Shown piece after piece: positions 61,246 through 64,000 of a stretch of DNA of 64,000 nucleotides (position 1 is its first letter; every line of letters begins with the position of its first letter). Position numbers and translations under genes: made by a program. The DNA lies in contig JBJMGV010000054.1 in NCBI GenBank assembly GCA_045807725.1, positions 1 to 64,000 of the forward strand. The letters run 5' to 3'. Under the pieces are notes generated by a model. It searched no databases, was not told where the DNA came from, and saw nothing but the letters and a program-made list of their open reading frames with translations. This DNA comes from DATENM01 sp045807725. GTDB taxonomy: Bacteria > Acidobacteriota > Blastocatellia > UBA7656.

Positions 61246-63099
61246 ATGAGACGACTCTTTGCCGCGCTCTGTTTCGTCGCCACCCTCGCCGTGGCGGCAA
61301 TGGCCTCAGACCCCAATGACAAGCTTATGGCGGTCAGCGACATCAAGCCGGGCATGAAAGGCTATGGCATGACGGTCTTTCAAGGCACGACGCCCGAACG
61401 CTTCGAGGTCGAGATTCTCGGCACGCTCGAAGGCTTCCAGAACCCCCGGCAGAGCATCATCATCGCGCGGCTGAGCGGGCCGCTGGTCGAACGCACCAGC
61501 GTCTTTGCGGGGATGAGCGGCAGCCCCGTTTACATCGACGGCAAGCTGGTCGGCGCGGTCGCCTATGCTTTCCCGTTCGAGAAAGAACCCATCGCCGGCA
61601 TACAGCCTATCAGCAACATGATTCAGGTCATCGAGGAAGGCCGCAAAGAAGAGCCGCGCTCATCTTCCAGCAGTCCTCTGAGCTTCAACACGCTGGTTCG
61701 TCAGGCGTCGAGCGCGAACTTCGGCGGCGCGACCGGCGCTCAGTTCGCCATACAGGTCGGGCCGCGCGCCGCGACCAGCAGCCCACAGCTTGCGCCCTTC
61801 GTCGGTCATGCCATCGTGCCGATAGCGACGCCCGTGACCTTCTCAGGCTTTTCGCAGACCGCGATTGAAGCGTTCGGCGAAGACCTCAAGAAGATCGGCA
61901 TTCAAGCTATCGCCGGGGTCGGCGGCGCATCGAGCATCACGCCGATGACGCCGGCAAACGAGAACACGCTCGCGCCCGGCAAGTCCGTCAGCGTGCAGCT
62001 CGTACGCGGCGATTTCACGATTGATGCGTCGGGCACAGTGACCTACCGCGATGGCGATAAGATATACGCCTTCGGCCATCCGTGGCTCAGCTCAGGCCGT
62101 ACCTCCTGGCCGATGGCCGAGTCTTCGGTTGTAACGGTCGTGCCGAACGTCAACAACTCGTTCAAGCTGGCGGCGGGCGGCAATCTGGTTGGCGCGATCA
62201 ATCAGGATCGCTCAACCGGCGTATTCGGCCAGCTCGGCGACGCGCCGCGAATGATCCCGGTCAAGCTCACCGTCCACACGAGCCGCAACAAGACTGAGAC
62301 TTATAAATTCGAGATGGTATCAGATTCACTGCTGACGCCGGTGCTGGCGCGTATCGCGTTCTTCTCGGCCATCACCGCGACCGAGCGGCAGGTCGGCAAT
62401 CAGACCGTCGTGCTGAAAGGGCGCATTGCGCTGAACGGCCAGCCTGACATCATCATTGATAACAGCTTCTCTGCCGCCAACGGCGCGTCGATGTTCGCCG
62501 TCAACGATATTGCGCGCCCGCTGGCGATGCTCTACAACAGCGGCTTTGACGCGCTCGACGTGCGCGGCATCGAAGCCGAAGTGACTTCGACCGACGCGCG
62601 CACCAACGGCACGCTGACGCGGCTGTGGATCGACAAGAATGAAGTTGAGCGCGGCGAGAGCGTAGAAGTTCAACTCTTCGCGCGCCACGACAACGGCAGC
62701 GAATTCGTCGAGCGCATTCCGGTGACGATCCCTGCCGACGCGCCCATCGGGCCGCTGGTGATTATGGTCGGCGACGGCGCGTCGATCAATCAAACCGAAG
62801 CGCATCAGCCGACCGGCGATTTCACGCCGAAGGACTTGGGCCAACTCGTGCGCTCGATGAACAAGATGAAGCGTAACAACCGGCTCTACGTGAAGGTGCT
62901 GCGTGCAGGCACGGGCGCTATCGTCAACAACGAAGAGATGCCGGTGTTGCCGCCATCGGTGCTGGCTACATTAGGCTCGCAGCGCACATCGGGCGGCTAC
63001 ACACCGCTATCGGTGGCGACGATTGCCGAGCAGGAGCTTGCGCCGTCGCACTTCCTGATCAGCGGCCAGCAGACCATCGTGATTAACGTCGTGCGTTAG
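61246..63099 (+). CDS. Secreted SpoIVB-type (S55) serine peptidase family protein
   Basis: ATG 61246 begins a signal peptide (MRRLFAALCFVATLAVAAMA); 61225 is an alternative. The 617-residue protein has the S55 pattern: an N-terminal region with IKPGMKGYGMTVFQGTTPER, the nucleophile motif AGMSGSPVYIDGKLVGA (Ser in GMSGSP), and the His motif YAFGHPWLSSG. In Bacillus this fold processes a sporulation regulator; in Gram-negatives the role is unknown. A good terminator follows. Confidence 0.85.
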   Translation: MRRLFAALCFVATLAVAAMASDPNDKLMAVSDIKPGMKGYGMTVFQGTTPERFEVEILGTLEGFQNPRQSIIIARLSGPLVERTSVFAGMSGSPVYIDGKLVGAVAYAFPFEKEPIAGIQPISNMIQVIEEGRKEEPRSSSSSPLSFNTLVRQASSANFGGATGAQFAIQVGPRAATSSPQLAPFVGHAIVPIATPVTFSGFSQTAIEAFGEDLKKIGIQAIAGVGGASSITPMTPANENTLAPGKSVSVQLVRGDFTIDASGTVTYRDGDKIYAFGHPWLSSGRTSWPMAESSVVTVVPNVNNSFKLAAGGNLVGAINQDRSTGVFGQLGDAPRMIPVKLTVHTSRNKTETYKFEMVSDSLLTPVLARIAFFSAITATERQVGNQTVVLKGRIALNGQPDIIIDNSFSAANGASMFAVNDIARPLAMLYNSGFDALDVRGIEAEVTSTDARTNGTLTRLWIDKNEVERGESVEVQLFARHDNGSEFVERIPVTIPADAPIGPLVIMVGDGASINQTEAHQPTGDFTPKDLGQLVRSMNKMKRNNRLYVKVLRAGTGAIVNNEEMPVLPPSVLATLGSQRTSGGYTPLSVATIAEQELAPSHFLISGQQTIVINVVR

Positions 63100-63156
63100 T
63101 CTGCCAGTTGATGTTGTTCAGCGTGCAAGATTCGCAATAAGGTCCGCTGTGCAAAG

Positions 63157-63182
63157 GCCCGCGCCGCTTGCGGGCTTTTTGC
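63157..63182 (+). terminator. Rho-independent terminator after the S55 peptidase
   Basis: GCCCGC / GCGGGC stem (6 bp) with a 7-base loop, then TTTTTGC. It lies 57 bases past the stop codon at 63099. Confidence 0.8.
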
Positions 63183-63237
63183 TTGCCAAGACTCATCAGG
63201 CGGCCCTGAGATTTTAGGATGTGAAAGGATTCTTCTA

Positions 63238-64000
63238 ATGATTACTCCCCCTCTCGTTCGCAAAGTATTCCTCACTACATTTGCATTTTTGATGATGGCC
63301 GGGCTGGCGCTGGCCAGCGGGCCGGTCTTCTGGGAAACCGCGAAACAGGATGACGTGGTCAAAGGCGACGCGCGCGGCGTCTCGATTGCCGAGAACGGCG
63401 CGGTGACGCTCGCGCCGGCTTACACGCTGGTCTACGACACCAAAGAGGCGTACATCTGGTCGAGCACGACCGACGCCGCCGGCAACATCTATCTCGGCAC
63501 GGGCCACGACGGCAAGATATTCAAAGTAGAGGCGACGGGCGCGGGCCGCCTGCTTTATGATGCGCCGGAACTTGACGTGACGGCGCTCACGACCGACCCG
63601 CAAGGCAATCTCTACGCCGCCACCTCGCCCGACGGCAAGATTTATAAGATCACGCCGGCGGGCCAGCAATCGGTCTTCTACGACCCGACCGACAAGTACA
63701 TCTGGTCGCTGGTCTATGATGCGAATACTTCAACGCTCTACGCCGGCACGGGCGACAAAGGCGTCATCTACAAGATTGATGCGACCGGCAAAGCCGGCGT
63801 GCTCGCGGACACCAACGAAACCAACATTGTCGCGCTCGCTATGGATAAGCAGGGCAACCTGATTGCCGGAACCGATCCGGGCGGGCTGATCCTGCGCATA
63901 TCGCAAGCCGGCAAAGTTTTCGCCTTGTTCGATTCGCCGACCCAGGAGATTCATAAGCTGACGATTGCCGATGACGGTTCGATCTACGCGCTCGGCATCA
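63238..64000 (+). CDS. Secreted beta-propeller protein, cut by the window edge
   Basis: The ATG at 63238 follows GAAAGGA and starts a signal peptide (VFLTTFAFLMMAGLALA). The visible 254 residues hold propeller repeats with recurrent motifs TDAAGNIYLGTGHDGKIFK, TDPQGNLYAATSPDGKIYK, and similar units at 250-residue spacing of about 42-45. The frame is open to the window end, so the gene is truncated. Its strand and position after the S55 peptidase suggest they may be related functionally, but a terminator lies between. Confidence 0.8.
   Translation, partial: MITPPLVRKVFLTTFAFLMMAGLALASGPVFWETAKQDDVVKGDARGVSIAENGAVTLAPAYTLVYDTKEAYIWSSTTDAAGNIYLGTGHDGKIFKVEATGAGRLLYDAPELDVTALTTDPQGNLYAATSPDGKIYKITPAGQQSVFYDPTDKYIWSLVYDANTSTLYAGTGDKGVIYKIDATGKAGVLADTNETNIVALAMDKQGNLIAGTDPGGLILRISQAGKVFALFDSPTQEIHKLTIADDGSIYALGI

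Overview
The window is one continuous, gene-dense, GC-rich stretch of bacterial chromosome. It holds about 57 protein genes, one tRNA and an unusually large amount of structured repeat DNA between genes. The gene content (an Oar-like TonB-dependent receptor with a carboxypeptidase-regulatory N-terminus, a Ser/Thr kinase with TolB-like and TPR domains, a SpoIVB-type S55 peptidase, a Tat-exported GH109-like oxidoreductase, and Gram-negative envelope functions) fits Acidobacteriota, perhaps a Blastocatellia-like lineage. That placement is inference; there is no rRNA gene or phylogenetic marker set here to test it.

Layout. 1-6.6 kb: the tail of an unknown gene, a soluble chemoreceptor fused to a family-5 solute-binding domain, two secreted proteins and a zinc-ribbon gene. 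6.8-13.6 kb: a family-4 uracil-DNA glycosylase, then an ECF sigma factor, anti-sigma factor, CpxP-like protein, TonB receptor and six-EF-hand protein in a row. 13.7-19.8 kb: HAD hydrolase, beta-propeller protein, M50 protease, trpS, scpA-scpB and an rluB-type pseudouridine synthase. 20-25.1 kb: acyl-CoA dehydrogenase, meaB and methylmalonyl-CoA epimerase (propionate or branched-chain carbon), a parvulin and an MBL hydrolase. 25.2-35.8 kb: mtnP, PfkB kinase, dapF, lipocalin, cutA, purH, an APC permease and hemerythrin. 36.1-44.8 kb: Ser/Thr kinase, gamma-glutamyltransferase, tRNA-Lys beside a dead integrase, dtd, ftsH and an hpt-like gene. 44.8-50.9 kb: tilS behind a vapBC pair, a VanY-type carboxypeptidase and a two-component system. 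51.5-56.4 kb: a sugar operon (FucP-type transporter, galactokinase-like kinase, GH109-like enzyme) and mscL. 56.6-64 kb: a DnaJ-like/PilZ/PilZ/REC protein, trpD, a CpsB-type phosphatase, an S55 peptidase and a truncated beta-propeller gene.

The most unusual feature is a family of about 20 short inverted-repeat elements. Each has two arms made of tandem 7-bp words (some 8- or 10-bp) in opposite orientation around a 15-90 bp loop. The words differ from element to element, but loop cores are shared between elements, sometimes in reverse orientation, which points to dispersal rather than chance. They sit mostly between genes, but several supply the last codons and stop codons of neighbouring genes, and two lie in frame inside tilS. 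A second class is MITE-like: one 212-bp copy has about 45-bp terminal inverted repeats, is flanked by TATA on both sides, and is nested in another repeat.
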